The notes under the pieces were generated by a model. The model worked only from the letters and a program-made list of their open reading frames with translations, had not been told where the DNA came from and searched no databases. Source: Dugong dugon (Eukaryota; Chordata; Mammalia; Sirenia; Dugongidae). Taken from it: DNA of 64,000 bases. Numbering within the stretch: position 1 is the stretch's first letter; every line of letters starts with the position of its first letter. Where the stretch lies: positions 167,101,624 through 167,165,623 of the forward strand of contig CM057461.1 in the NCBI GenBank assembly GCA_030035585.1. The letters are read 5' to 3'. This document shows, piece after piece, positions 1 to 9,437 of the stretch. The position numbers and the translations under genes are program-made.

Positions 1-479
1 TCTTTTCGTGAGGACCTGATGGGTTCCCTGAGAGAAATGGGAATGGGAGAAATGAGGAGAAAGGGTCAGTCCTGGACCATGGAGCTTGAGTTAGTTCTAA
101 CTGCAGCTTTTCTGAGAATATCAGAGGTGCAGGACTCCTTCTTAGGTGTTGGAGCATTGAAGTATCTGTACCATGGTACACTGACGATTGTGGGAGAGGG
201 ACACTTTTGAGCACGGCCTGCACTGTGATATACAAAAGTCCTCATCTGACACAGTCTCAGAGAAACTGGGAAAAGCAAATATAATACTGTCATTACCCTG
301 TATTCAACTCATTTAGCAGCAACCCCTCCCCTCCATTTTCTAGACTAGAAGATGAAATCCAAGCTCTTAGCAGATACACAAAAATCAGCACCCTATCTCC
401 ATCCTCATCCTCATCTCGCAGCTCATCCAGCCTCATGCTTAATGATCCAGAAACAGAAAACTACTAGCACCTCCATCCT
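1..479. other. Unassigned sequence, no gene seen
   Basis: No repeat family or exon is recognisable here. Open frames are short, overlap on both strands and lack any family signature. Confidence 0.5.
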
Positions 480-925
480 TCACCATATACCTCTATGCTT
501 TTATACATGTTGTTCTCTCTGCTTGAAATTTCCTTCACATTCTGTATCACCTCTCTCTATCTGTCTCTCTACCCCATTGGCCTGGAAATTTCCTATTCAT
601 CTTTTCAAAACCTCCTCAAGAACCATCTACTCTGGAAGGCCTTCTCTGACCTTTCTCTCCTCCAGGATAAAGTTAATCTCTCCCTTCTATGAACTGTCTT
701 AGTATCTTATAAATACATCTCTTGCTATACTCTATTGCACTCTATTGTAATGTTTTGTTTCCATCTTTTCCTCCCAATAAATTGTGACAAATTCAAAGGC
801 AGAAACTATGTCTCATTCCCCTTGGAGTTTCCACAACTAACATAGTTAGTGGGGGCTCAGTTATTAATCTATAATTGATGCTCTGGCAGCTAATAACATG
901 TAGATGCTCAGTAAATGTGGAAAGA
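480..925 (+). repeat. L2 LINE 3' end fragment
   Basis: The order of blocks matches the 3' untranslated end of L2: a cytosine/thymine-rich stretch, a run resembling 'aaggccttctctgacc' near 638, 'ctctattgtaatg' near 741, 'ggcagaaactatgtctcatt' near 799 and a closing 'gctcagtaaatg' near 906. L2 is an ancient CR1-clade LINE that is inactive in placental mammals. The copy is diverged, so the edges are approximate. Confidence 0.65.
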
Positions 926-1302
926 CATGAACTGAAATTGTATAAAGCCATCTTTCGGGGAAGCTATAAAGTATTTGTTCCAGAGCAATTCCCTACTTCA
1001 GTGATAGTGACTATTAAAACTTCTTGCAGCCTTGACTGTGTTGCCTGCTGCTTCCCCAGGAGGCCAACTAGGTGTCCATACATGAGAGCTATTATGTTGA
1101 GCTACGTTGCTCAACAGGGATGTTTCTGTATAAACAGCTCTTACCAGTCCCAGAGTCCATGATTGTGAATGCAAATGGCAATTTATTTCCCCTGGCTCAT
1201 GTATCCCTTCATAATATGGCTAGAAGAAGTTTTGAATTGGCTCAAAGCTCTAAAATCTCTACGCTTGTTCTTGAGGAATAATGACAAACTAGGCAGTCAA
1301 TG

Positions 1303-1471
1303 AAAACCCTGGTGGCACAGTGGTTAAGAGCTACTGCTGCTAACCAAAAGGTCGGCAGTTTGAATCCAGCAGGCGCTCCTTGGAAACCATACGGGGCAGT
1401 TCTACTCTGTCCTATAGGGTCACTATGAGTCGGAATCAACCCAACGGCAATGGGGTTGGGTTTTGGTTTTT
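1303..1471 (+). mobile_element. AfroSINE, short form
   Basis: A tRNA-derived head ('ctggtggcacagtggttaag'), a middle with 'ctccttggaaacc' and 'ggggcagttctactctgtcc', and a tail 'gtcactatgagtcggaatc' ending in a T/G-rich run identify an afrotherian SINE. Imperfect target duplications (aggcagtcaatg at 1291-1302, aggcagtcaata at 1472-1483) bracket it. This copy lacks the extra middle block seen in longer copies elsewhere in the window. Confidence 0.93.
1312..1367 (+). promoter_or_regulatory. Internal RNA polymerase III A and B boxes of an AfroSINE
   Basis: TGGCACAGTGG at 1312-1322 fits the A-box pattern TRGCNNAGYNGG. AGTTTGAATCC at 1357-1367 fits the B box GGTTCGANNCC with mutations at the CpG. 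The same pair recurs in every full-length AfroSINE in the window. Whether this copy is transcribed cannot be told from sequence. Confidence 0.6.
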
Positions 1472-1940
1472 AGGCAGTCAATAAATATATGTTAAGAAAT
1501 AGTGGGACAGAGGGAGGGAGAGATACAAGGAGGGAGGAAGGAAGGAGACATTTTATAAGAAAGTCTAAAGTTACTTGAAAATAACTAAATTCATGCTCTG
1601 AAACAAGCCACATACAGAAAAATCACAGTTCAGTGTCAATATAGATAGCAAATCATAAATATCGTAAAGTGTGGTTACTAAGCATCACCCCTTGTCAAGG
1701 TGTTGGTGAAGATCTTAGTGGTGGTACCAGGCCACAGTCAGGATCACCAGGTGGCTCTGTGTCTCCATCCCAGCTCTCTTCCTTGAAGATCCTACGCTGG
1801 CGTGGGTACTTTGGTGTTCATTTCAAAACACTGTTACTCTGTCTCAATAATTGAACATTCAGTTCCTAAGCTTCAGGTATTCTTCCTCAAGGTTATGGAG
1901 TTTTCATTTAACAGAAATAATGTCACCTCTGTTACTCGTA

Positions 1941-2096
1941 GAGAACACTCACTTCTGTCTTGTAGATTTTGACTCACAGCAACCCTATATGATAGAGAAT
2001 AGCCCCATAGGGTTTCCAAGGAACAGCTAGTCGATTTGAACGGTCGACATTTTGGTTAGCAGCCAATCTCTTAACCACTGTGCCACCAGGGCTCCT
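1941..2096 (-). mobile_element. AfroSINE, minus strand
   Basis: Read on the minus strand, the head 'ggagccctggtggcacagtg' lies at the right end and the tail 'ctatatagggttgctgtgag' at the left. Flanking copies of gttactcgta (1931-1940) and gttactcata (2097-2106) look like a 10 bp target duplication. The tail end is degenerate. Confidence 0.88.
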
Positions 2097-2106
2097 GTTA
2101 CTCATA

Positions 2107-2534
2107 TAGTGGCTGGTTTATTCATTGTTGTTCTTACCCAAATCCGTATAACACTGGAGCTGTAGAAGCTCCAACAGACCTATGTATTTGTGAAAGTGTT
2201 CTCTCTTCTCTGAAAACATCTCCTGCCTTTGTACTAAAGGAGTGCATATAGACATTCTTGGCTCTTGGAGGACACACACACACACAAGAATATCTTTGGG
2301 GTTGAAAGTGTTCTCTTCACTGAAATTCTCTTTCTTCCGTAATAATTTCCTACCTCACTTTCAAATCTTACCTTGCCTTTAGAGCAATGGTTTAAAGCCT
2401 CAACCATTCAGTAACATGTTGCCTTAAAGTTTTTCCAGTTAAGTGTTTTGTGAAAGCTACAGGTGCATTAGAACATGAAATGGAATCATGGAAGGTTGAA
2501 GCTAAAATGGAGATATGAAACATCATGTAATACA
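2107..2534. other. Unassigned sequence with short CA run
   Basis: No gene or clear repeat. A short (CA)n run lies at about 2274-2286. Confidence 0.5.
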
Positions 2535-2690
2535 AACCTTCATTTTACAATTGACTTAACTCAGTCCTTGAGAGATCAAGGGATTTGCCTAAAATCACAA
2601 ACAAAGCCAGCAGGACAGCAAAGAGAGGAATTTCAGTCCCTATCTTCCAGGCCAGGTGTCCTTTCTACCATCGCATATAGGAAAAAGGCA
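2535..2690 (+). repeat. MIR fragment
   Basis: 'cattttacaattgacttaac' followed by 'gggatttgcctaaaatcaca' and 'aggaatttcagtcc' follow the MIR core order (cattttacagatgaggaaac, aacttgcccaaggtcacaca, gaacccag). MIR is an ancient tRNA-derived SINE formerly mobilised by L2. Confidence 0.65.
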
Positions 2691-2784
2691 GGCAAGACTA
2701 AATGGTACATGCCATTACCAGTGAATGAGGCCAAGGTCAAGTTCTTCTTAGACTGAAGATACCTGAAAGCAGAGGATAACAGTG

Positions 2785-3005
2785 TTGTAGAGTAAGAGAG
2801 AGGATGGCCTTTGAGGCCCTACAGATCTATTTGGATTCCCAGGTTATGTGACCTTGGGCCTTTCTGGTCCTCAGTGTTCTCATCTATAAAAAGGGACATA
2901 ATAAGGGTGCCTACGTCAGACAGCAGTTGTGGAAATTAATGATAATGCATATAAGCAATTATCACAGTGTCTACATAGAATAAGTACTCATGATAACAGG
3001 GTCAT
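2785..3005 (+). repeat. MIR fragment (MIRb-like)
   Basis: Contains 'tgtgaccttgggc', 'cctcagtgttctcatctat', 'gtgcctacgtcag', and 'cacagtgtctacatagaata', in the order of the MIRb 3' half. Diverged and of typical MIR length. Confidence 0.7.
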
Positions 3006-3937
3006 TTTTTAACATATTTGACTTTGGCTAATCCAGCTCAACATACTTCCGGAAGAGATCAAGAAACATACAGATAAGTATCTGTTTAAATTGTGTGATG
3101 CAATCCAGCTAAATGAATGCTTGTCCTGGAGCAAGCCTTAGAAGGAACATATGAGTTTGTGGGTTCCTCGGTCAGTCTCAGCTCCTGCATGACTCTTACA
3201 CCGTGAACATCTCCTGCTCCGGCAGTATTCACAGTATGCATTTGTTATACGCTATATCCTTTAATTGTAAGCCAGCTACCTCATCTGGTACACACATGAG
3301 GAAACAGCAATCTGCCCTGATGTTGAAAGAACAACTAGATGTGTTAGGTTTATTCAGACGTGTGGTTTTTTGGTCTCCAGCACAACTTTCTAAGATATTA
3401 TCAAGGGAAAAAGTTGATAAAAATTCATTTTTGCCTTTTGCTGTGAATTGATATTCTAATTTCTTCATTAGATACCCTGGGACTTCAAATATCATCATCA
3501 TCATCATCATCATCAATACCATCGTCATTAACAACCTATCACAAATCCCTATTGTCAGTCCTGAGATCCCCTCTTTTGGCATTGTGCTTGGAGTCCCCCC
3601 TCAAAAGATAATACTTACAGAAGCTCCCTTCCTCACACACTGGGTGATTGGAACCTTCCCTGGAACATCTCCGAAAGGGAAACAGCCAGTCTCCCAGCCC
3701 CTCTCAGTCAATCAGCACATATCTAGTGAATAATTGCAGAGTGCTGTACACTTCTCCTAGGGCCAGGACTAAGTGAGGCCAAGGAGGCACTTGCCTCTGG
3801 CACAAAGTGTAAGGGGGCACCAAAACTCTCAGGAACCAAGATAAATAATATTTTGGTGCAATATTTTAACAAATAAAAATTAATACAAAAAAATCGAAGA
3901 TGAACAAAAACAAAAATTTTAAATATAGACAGGACAC
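3006..3937. other. Unassigned sequence
   Basis: No gene recognised. The stretch contains the ATC microsatellite at 3490 and an AT-rich part near 3845-3930. A run of methionines in one minus-strand frame is only the translated ATC repeat. Confidence 0.5.
3490..3516. repeat. (ATC)n microsatellite
   Basis: About nine ATC units without interruption. Confidence 0.95.
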
Positions 3938-4145
3938 CAAAAACCAAAACCATGGCCATCGAGTCAATTCCAACTCATAGCAACCCTGTATGACAGAGTA
4001 GAGCTGCCCTACAGGATTTTCAAGGCAGTAAATCTTTACAGAAGCAGGCTGCAACATATTTCTCCCACAGGGCAGCTGATGAGTTTGAACCACTGACTTT
4101 GTGGTTAGCAGCAGAGCACTTAACCACTGCATTACCAGGACTCCT
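3938..4145 (-). mobile_element. AfroSINE, long form, minus strand
   Basis: A perfect 12 bp target duplication, TAGACAGGACAC, lies at 3926-3937 and 4146-4157. The body is about 208 bp and includes the extra middle block ('gtaaatctttacagaagcag' and 'caacatatttctcc') missing in short copies. The left end is the A/C-rich complement of the TTTGGTTTTTGG tail. Confidence 0.95.
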
Positions 4146-4324
4146 TAGACAGGACACAGGGTCAGTATTACTGATTTTTTCCTTTTGCCTCAGACTCCAA
4201 AATGTGACAACACTGGCCTCTCCTTCCTGTACCCCCTCACTCCTTAGTGTCCACCTCAAAAAATGTGTTCACCTTTTGGAGCTCCCCATGTACTATAAAA
4301 TCACAAAATCAGCTCGATTTAGTC

Positions 4325-6290
4325 CTTTATTCTGTAAATTATTATATGTCAGGTGCTGGAGATATCATAGTGAACAATGAGACAAAAACCTTGTTCATGT
4401 GGAGCTTATGTTTAAGTGAGGGAGACAGACAATAAAAAAATAAGTGAATAAAATACACAGTATGTCAGATGGTGTGGAGTGATGTAGAGAAGGAGGATAG
4501 GGAATTCTGTGGGTGGAGCTAGGAACTGCTATTTTAAATACGGTGGCCAGGGAAGACCTCACTGAGAAAGTAACAAATGAGCAAAGACCTTACAGTCTGA
4601 GGAAGCAAGCAACGTGGATACCTAGAGGGAAGGCATTCTGTGCAGAGGGACCAGCAAGTGCAAAGGGCCTGAGGAGGACAATGACTGTCAGGTTCAGGGA
4701 ACAGCAAGGAGAACAGTGTGACCAGAAAAGAGTGAATACTGAGGAAAGTAGTAAGAAACAAGGTTACAGAAATGATGGGGGTTGGGGAGGAAGACAACAT
4801 GTAGGGCCTTGTAGTAAAATCTAAGAATTTTGGCTTTTTTGTAAATTACATAGGAAACATTTCAGCAGATAAGTGAAATTATATAATTTAAGTTTAAAAG
4901 GATCACCCTGGCTCATGTGTTGAGAATTCTCTGTAAGGGGCAGGGTGACCAGCTAGGAAGTAATTGCAGCTATCTATGTGAGAGGTGATAGAGCTTGGAA
5001 TAGGTGGTAGCAGTGGAGGTATAAGAAGTGGGAAGCCTCTGGTAGTTTGAAGATAGGGTCAACAGGATTTGCTGATGGAATGAATGTGAGGGTGAGAAAA
5101 TGGAGGAGTCAAAGATGATGTTAAGATTTTGGCCTGAGCAGCTAGGAGGTGGGAGTCACCATTAACTGAGATGGGGGGAGGAATGGACGACTTGTGCTGA
5201 AAGTAGATTGGAGTTGGGATAGATTAGTTCAGTTTAGGACTTGTAAAGTTTGAGATACTTACTATATATCCAAGTGGAGATGTTGTAGAAATGGTAGAAC
5301 CTGCTGATAAATAATTTTACAGTCTAAGGGAAAAGTGAGGACTATATATTTGGAGTCACTGGCTTATAAATGGAAACCTTGGTGGTGTAGTGGTTAAGAG
5401 CTACAGCTGCTAGCCAAAAGGTCTGCAGTTTGAATTCACCAGGCACTCCTTGGAAACTCTGTGGGGCAGTTCTATTCTGTTCAATAGGGTCACTATGAGT
5501 CAGAATTGACTCGATGGCAGTGGGTTTTGTTTTCTGAGGGGGGCTTATAAATGGTACTTAAAACTATAAGATCACTAAGGAAGATCATTAAGGAAAGGGA
5601 AAATAAGAAAAACTCATCCCTGTGGATACGGCAACATTTAGAGGTCATGGAGATTAGAAGAAAACAGCAAAAGAGACTCAGGAGTGGCCAGGAATGTAGG
5701 GGAAAGCCAGGCAAGTTAGTGTCCTGGCAACAACCGAAAAAAGTGTTTCAAGCAGGAGGGAGTGATCATCTTTGTCAATTCCATTCATAGTTTGAATACG
5801 ATAAAGACTTACCATAGATTTAGCCAGCATGAATTACTATTTATGTTCTGCTGTAAGGAGAACAGAGAAATAAATGGTGGATGGAAAGTGAAAGAAATTA
5901 AGATACGTCTGCATACAGAAGAGAAGAAAAAGTTGATTTTGTAAGAGAAAGAGTGGAGAATTTCCGGAGCCTTGTTCTTAAGGAGAGAACAGGGGGTGAG
6001 ATCTAGAGCTACAGTGGACGGGTTGGGCTCAGATAGGACTGTGGATAAACTATATGGGCACAGGTGATAGTAGGTGAGTAGAACAGGTTATGGGAGTTTG
6101 CAAAAGTTTTTTTCTGATCCCCTCTGCTTTCCTGGGAAAATAGGATGAAAGGTCATCATTTGCGAAGAAAGAAGAACAGAAGTTAGGGATTTAAGGAGAG
6201 ATTTCTCCTGGAAAAAAATGTGAATCTTAAGGTGAGCAACCAAGGGAAAGGGGAAGGAATAAAAAAATAACTATGAGTTTGGAGAAAACA
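4325..6290 (-). repeat. Long L2 LINE fossil (ORF2 C-terminal part plus 3' end)
   Basis: The plus strand shows the reverse complement of L2 in order. The 3' UTR comes first ('gtgaacaatgagacaaaaac', 'gtggagcttatg', 'gtcagggaagacctcactg'-like blocks), then 'cagcaagtgcaaagggcctg' near 4650, 'gtagggccttgtag' near 4801, and 'aaaaggatcaccctggct' near 4897. Coding-region blocks follow: 'aacaggatttgctgatggaa' near 5061, 'tttaggacttgtaaagtttg' near 5234, 'atatccaagtggagatgttg' near 5264, 'aagtgtttcaagcaggaggg' near 5741 and 'ctgctgtaaggagaacagag' near 5849. About 1.8 kb remains after removing the nested AfroSINE, which is long for an L2 relic. No open frame survives. Confidence 0.75.
5374..5541 (+). 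mobile_element. AfroSINE nested in L2
   Basis: Full-length short form with a perfect 13 bp target duplication, GGCTTATAAATGG, at 5361-5373 and 5542-5554. It splits the L2 relic, so the SINE is the younger insertion. Confidence 0.96.
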
Positions 6291-6809
6291 GGAACCTCTT
6301 CTCAATTTTTTTTTTTTTTTTTGCTTTTCCTGGTGATTAGAAAGCAGGTGTCAGGCCAACTGCCAGAGCAAATAATTTCTGAACTGCATTTCAGTCTTAT
6401 AACAAAAAACTATTAATTATTCTAATGGCTGATAGAGCTTATCCTTGTCCATGGGGAGGGATTTCCCTCCCCACCCTCACCCCAACTGTCTGGACTAGAT
6501 GGGGAGAGGTTACTGAGCTATGAATGTATTTTCCCGTATTGGATCCGAAGCAGGAGTAGAGCTAATGTACTGTGTATTCAAATGAGACTCTTTAAAGCAG
6601 AGTTGAATTGTGCTGAGATGCAAATCACAGTGGCAGGAGCACTTTCTGCTGCCCTTTGTCCTTTCTGTCTGTGTCCTTAAGCATGTAGTCAAGGACTCCC
6701 AGATGAGATGTTTAGCCTTCTGAGAAGGTAAACAATCTTGCTCTCCTCCCTTTAACTGGTCCTAAGATCAGAGTATGGCATAATGAGGCACGGAGTCCAG
6801 TTTGAACAT
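6291..6809. other. Unassigned sequence with T tract
   Basis: A 17-base T run occupies 6306-6322. The rest shows no gene or repeat I can name. Confidence 0.5.
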
Positions 6810-6929
6810 TGTTGTTGTTAGTTGCTGTTGAGTCAGCTCCGACTGTGATGATGCCATATACAACAGAATGAAGTGTTGCCCAGTCCTGCGCCATTTCCAC
6901 AATTATTAGTATGCTTGAGTCCATTAAGT
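6810..6929 (-). mobile_element. RTE LINE 3' end, severely 5'-truncated
   Basis: The strand shown is the complement of the last ~120 bases of the RTE element also seen at 21845-22167: 'gttgttgttagttgctgttg', 'agtcagctccgactgtgatg', 'caacagaatgaagtgttgcc', and 'atgcttgagtccatt'. Short direct repeats TTGAACAT at 6802-6809 and 6930-6937 flank it, as expected for target-primed insertion. Confidence 0.8.
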
Positions 6930-6937
6930 TGAACATA

Positions 6938-7455
6938 TCAAGGCTTATATAAACAAACCTACTAATCCGAGCAAAGCTGTGATTGTCATCCAAGCTTTTT
7001 TTCAGCTAGCAAGTGCCAAACTGCAGATATATGGTCGATATGGGTTGCAGCAGTGGATACCCAATCATTGTTCCCAGACTTCTTTGCAGGGCAAGAATTA
7101 TAGCACTCTTCTCAGGGTCAGCGTTCCTTCTAATTCTCAATCAAGAAATGACAAAAAACTTGATAAAGAAACTAATAAAATATCTGAACGAGGACTGTTA
7201 TGGCCAGATGCCCAAATTTTAGTGACTTCACGAAATAAAGATTTTATCCAGCTCACACAATGTGTAATGCATAGAGGTGGCCTTCTCCATCTTGGACTTA
7301 TGTCACCTTGAATAGATGACTTCTGAGGTCCCTGCAGTTGGAGGATGAAAGGGCTAGATAACCACATGGGAAAATTTTAAGGGCTGGCCTGGAAATGGCT
7401 TACATTACTCTAACTCATTCCTCATTGGTCATACCCCATTAAATAGTTCCAACCT
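6938..7455. other. Unassigned sequence
   Basis: One 110-codon open frame is present on the plus strand (6979-7311), with no recognisable domain and heavy overlap with other frames. I see no reason to call it a gene. Confidence 0.5.
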
Positions 7456-7465
7456 AACTGCAGGG

Positions 7466-7492
7466 ACCCTAGTGGTGCAATGGTTAAGCACC
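7466..7492 (+). mobile_element. Head-only AfroSINE fragment between direct repeats
   Basis: These 27 bases match only the first part of AfroSINE, through the A box to the D-loop (core 'cctagtggtgcaatggttaa'). Perfect 10 bp repeats AACTGCAGGG sit at 7456-7465 and 7493-7502. The SINE middle and tail are absent. Ordinary target-primed copies keep the 3' end, so this fits the 'tailless retropseudogene' type made from truncated tRNA-like RNA. Confidence 0.6.
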
Positions 7493-7502
7493 AACTGCAG
7501 GG

Positions 7503-8085
7503 GAAGCTGTAAAACATCCTAGAGCATATGGATTTGGGGTGAGCACATGTATTTCATAAAATATGAACTCCAAAGCTACCTGCTACCCACAAAACAAATC
7601 CAAAGTTTTAGACAAGTTACTCTACCACTAATTCTTTGTTTTCTCAATAATAAGTGTAATCTTATTTACTCAGAGTGATCGTGAGGGTTAAATACCATGA
7701 CACAGAGCTCACGTAATATAGCCTCCCCTGAAAAGGTTTATATATAAAAATTTAATAGAGTATTTCAAACTTATTCTAGGTTTTATGCATAGTGATATCC
7801 TATTCTTATTCAGAGTTCAGTATTCTTTACAAAATAATCACAAGAAGCAGTTTTGACCATTGGCAGCCATGTAAGGTTCCTTTTAGAAGTTTGTTGATTG
7901 CATACTTAGCATTAAGATTTTAGTTTTTGTTTTTGGAGTCTTGTCATTCCTTGCTGGTATTGATTTTAAAATCTCTAATTCAAGTGTAGATTGGATAACT
8001 TGTGAAGGATGTGTTAGAGGGGCTAACTCATGGGCTAGAGGGAATGATACCATCTCAAAGATGGATTCCCCTTTAAAGAAGAACT
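7503..8085. other. Unassigned sequence, possible weak MIR
   Basis: 7610-7720 faintly resembles a MIR 3' half ('gacaagttactctaccac', 'gagggttaaataccatgaca'), too diverged to call firmly. No gene seen. Confidence 0.35.
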
Positions 8086-8400
8086 TGGGACAAGGATTTT
8101 AGTGTAAATAGAATATTTGGGAGGTGGTCCCAGGAAGCACGTTGTGGGAGTGGGGAACTGAGATAAGGAAGAAAGTAAAGGCAATAAAGTATATGTTAAT
8201 GAGTGGGTTACCACTGTGGACTACCTAGAGTTATTCCCACCGAAATCTTCTAGGAGACTCTGTAGAATATACTTTATACTTGTCCCATAAACGCTTGAAG
8301 AACCTGGGTGTTTATCCATCAATTCCTATCTCTTGTTGGTTGAGGTCTGTCCCTGAGTGTTAACTCTCCTGCTCTTCTGGACTGCCTCATGCACACACGA
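8086..8400 (+). repeat. Unassigned interspersed repeat, copy A
   Basis: Shares ordered blocks with 16690-16985: 'caaggatttnagtg', 'gatcccang'-like, 'gcaataaa' followed by 'atgttaat', 'ggttacc', 'actctntagaa'-like, 'acttgtcc', and 'gtgttaactctc'. Two independent copies in one window show it is a dispersed repeat. I cannot name the family. Confidence 0.55.
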
Positions 8401-8752
8401 ACATGTTCCCACAGCCAGAGAACTCCCACAGGCAGAGATGCAAGAAGCCATTGGCATATCTGGTAACTGTCTGTGGGTGACATCTGGAGTGGGTCAGGGT
8501 GTATGGGTGGGACATCAACAGCATGGAGCCTATGTATAAAATAATTCTCCTCAAATATTCTGAATCACTGTAGCCATGTATCCACAATTCCTTAATAGGA
8601 TCTCTCTTTATTGTTGTCAGCTCTTGGATATATCTTAAAATACAGGCAGTCCCCAGGTTACCAAGATCCATTCCTGTGTCTTTAAGTCGAATTTGTAGGT
8701 AAGTTAAAACAAGTGCATATGGTGCTTATTTAGCCTTACTTTAATGCAAGAA

Positions 8753-8959
8753 GGAGGCCTGGTGGGTCAGTGGTTAAGCACTCAGCTGTTAACCAAAAGG
8801 TCAGCGGTTCAGACCCATCGGCTGCTTCGTGGGAGAAAGATGTGGCAGTCTGTTTCAGTAAAGATTTACAGCCTTAGAGACCCTATGTGGCAGTTCTATT
8901 CTGTCCTACAGTGTCACTGTGAGTTGGAACTGACTTGATGGCAGTGGGTTTGGTTTGAG
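8753..8959 (+). mobile_element. AfroSINE, long form, nested in the DNA transposon
   Basis: Flanked by TTTAATGCAAGAA (8740-8752) and TTTAGTGCAAGAA (8960-8972), 12 of 13 identical. It contains the extra block 'gggagaaagatgtggcagtc' and 'gtaaagatttacagcc'. It interrupts the inverted-repeat element and is therefore younger. Confidence 0.93.
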
Positions 8960-9062
8960 TTTAGTGCAAGAAAAGGCTCGAAGCCTTCTCAATGATTTAA
9001 ATCTGCACGTGCAGCAAGTAAAGGTGATTGTGATAAACAGCTTGTTGTGAGTAGGGGTTGGT

Positions 9063-9360
9063 TCAGTCATTTCAAAGCAGGGCTTTGAACAGGGGTTTGT
9101 TCTGGTTTGAACCCCTCCTGAGAATTTGCATTTTGCATTTCTACCCCAGATATTCTGAATACTAGCTACACTTTAGCAAGATAATTTTAACAAGGTGATT
9201 CTTATGTATAATAAATTTTGAGAACCACTGCTCTACTAGTGGTTCTCAGAATTGGTCCCTAATCAGCAGCATTAGCATCACCTGTGAACTTATTAGATGT
9301 GCAAATTCTCAGCAGGGGTTTGAACCAAACAACTGATTTGAAGCCCTGTTTCAAAGTGAG
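9063..9360. repeat. Long imperfect palindrome with MER5-like hAT ends
   Basis: The left arm (about 9071-9130: 'ttcaaagcagggctttgaac', 'ggtttgaacccctcctgag', 'aatttgca') is mirrored by the right arm (9301-9357: 'gcaaattctcagcaggggtt', 'tgaacc', 'gaagccctgtttcaaa'). At the centre two MER5-like termini face each other, 'gagaaccactg' ending at 9230 and 'agtggttctcag' from 9238, with 'ctctact' between. Only traces of hAT (Charlie-type) ends are visible, with no coding capacity. Confidence 0.65.
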
Positions 9361-9437
9361 GGCAAATTCACATAACATTGAAGGGCAAGTATGATTTGCC
9401 TGTAAGTCAGATGTCCGTAACCCAGGGACTGCCTGTA

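Larger units (their letters stand above)
8643..9435. mobile_element. TA-flanked inverted-repeat DNA transposon (Tc1/mariner-Tigger type)
   Basis: The left end CAGGCAGTCCCCAGGTTAC and the right end, read inverted, CAGGCAGTCCCTGGGTTAC match at 17 of 19 positions. Both ends abut TA dinucleotides (8641-8642, 9436-9437), the usual target duplication of Tc1/mariner/pogo elements. Similarity of the ends continues weakly for about 20 further bases. After removing the nested AfroSINE, about 570 bp remain with no transposase frame, so it is non-autonomous. Confidence 0.75.

Noticed and set aside
3229..3582. 117-codon minus frame with a run of methionines
   Set aside because: The run is translated (ATC)n microsatellite; no other coding sign.
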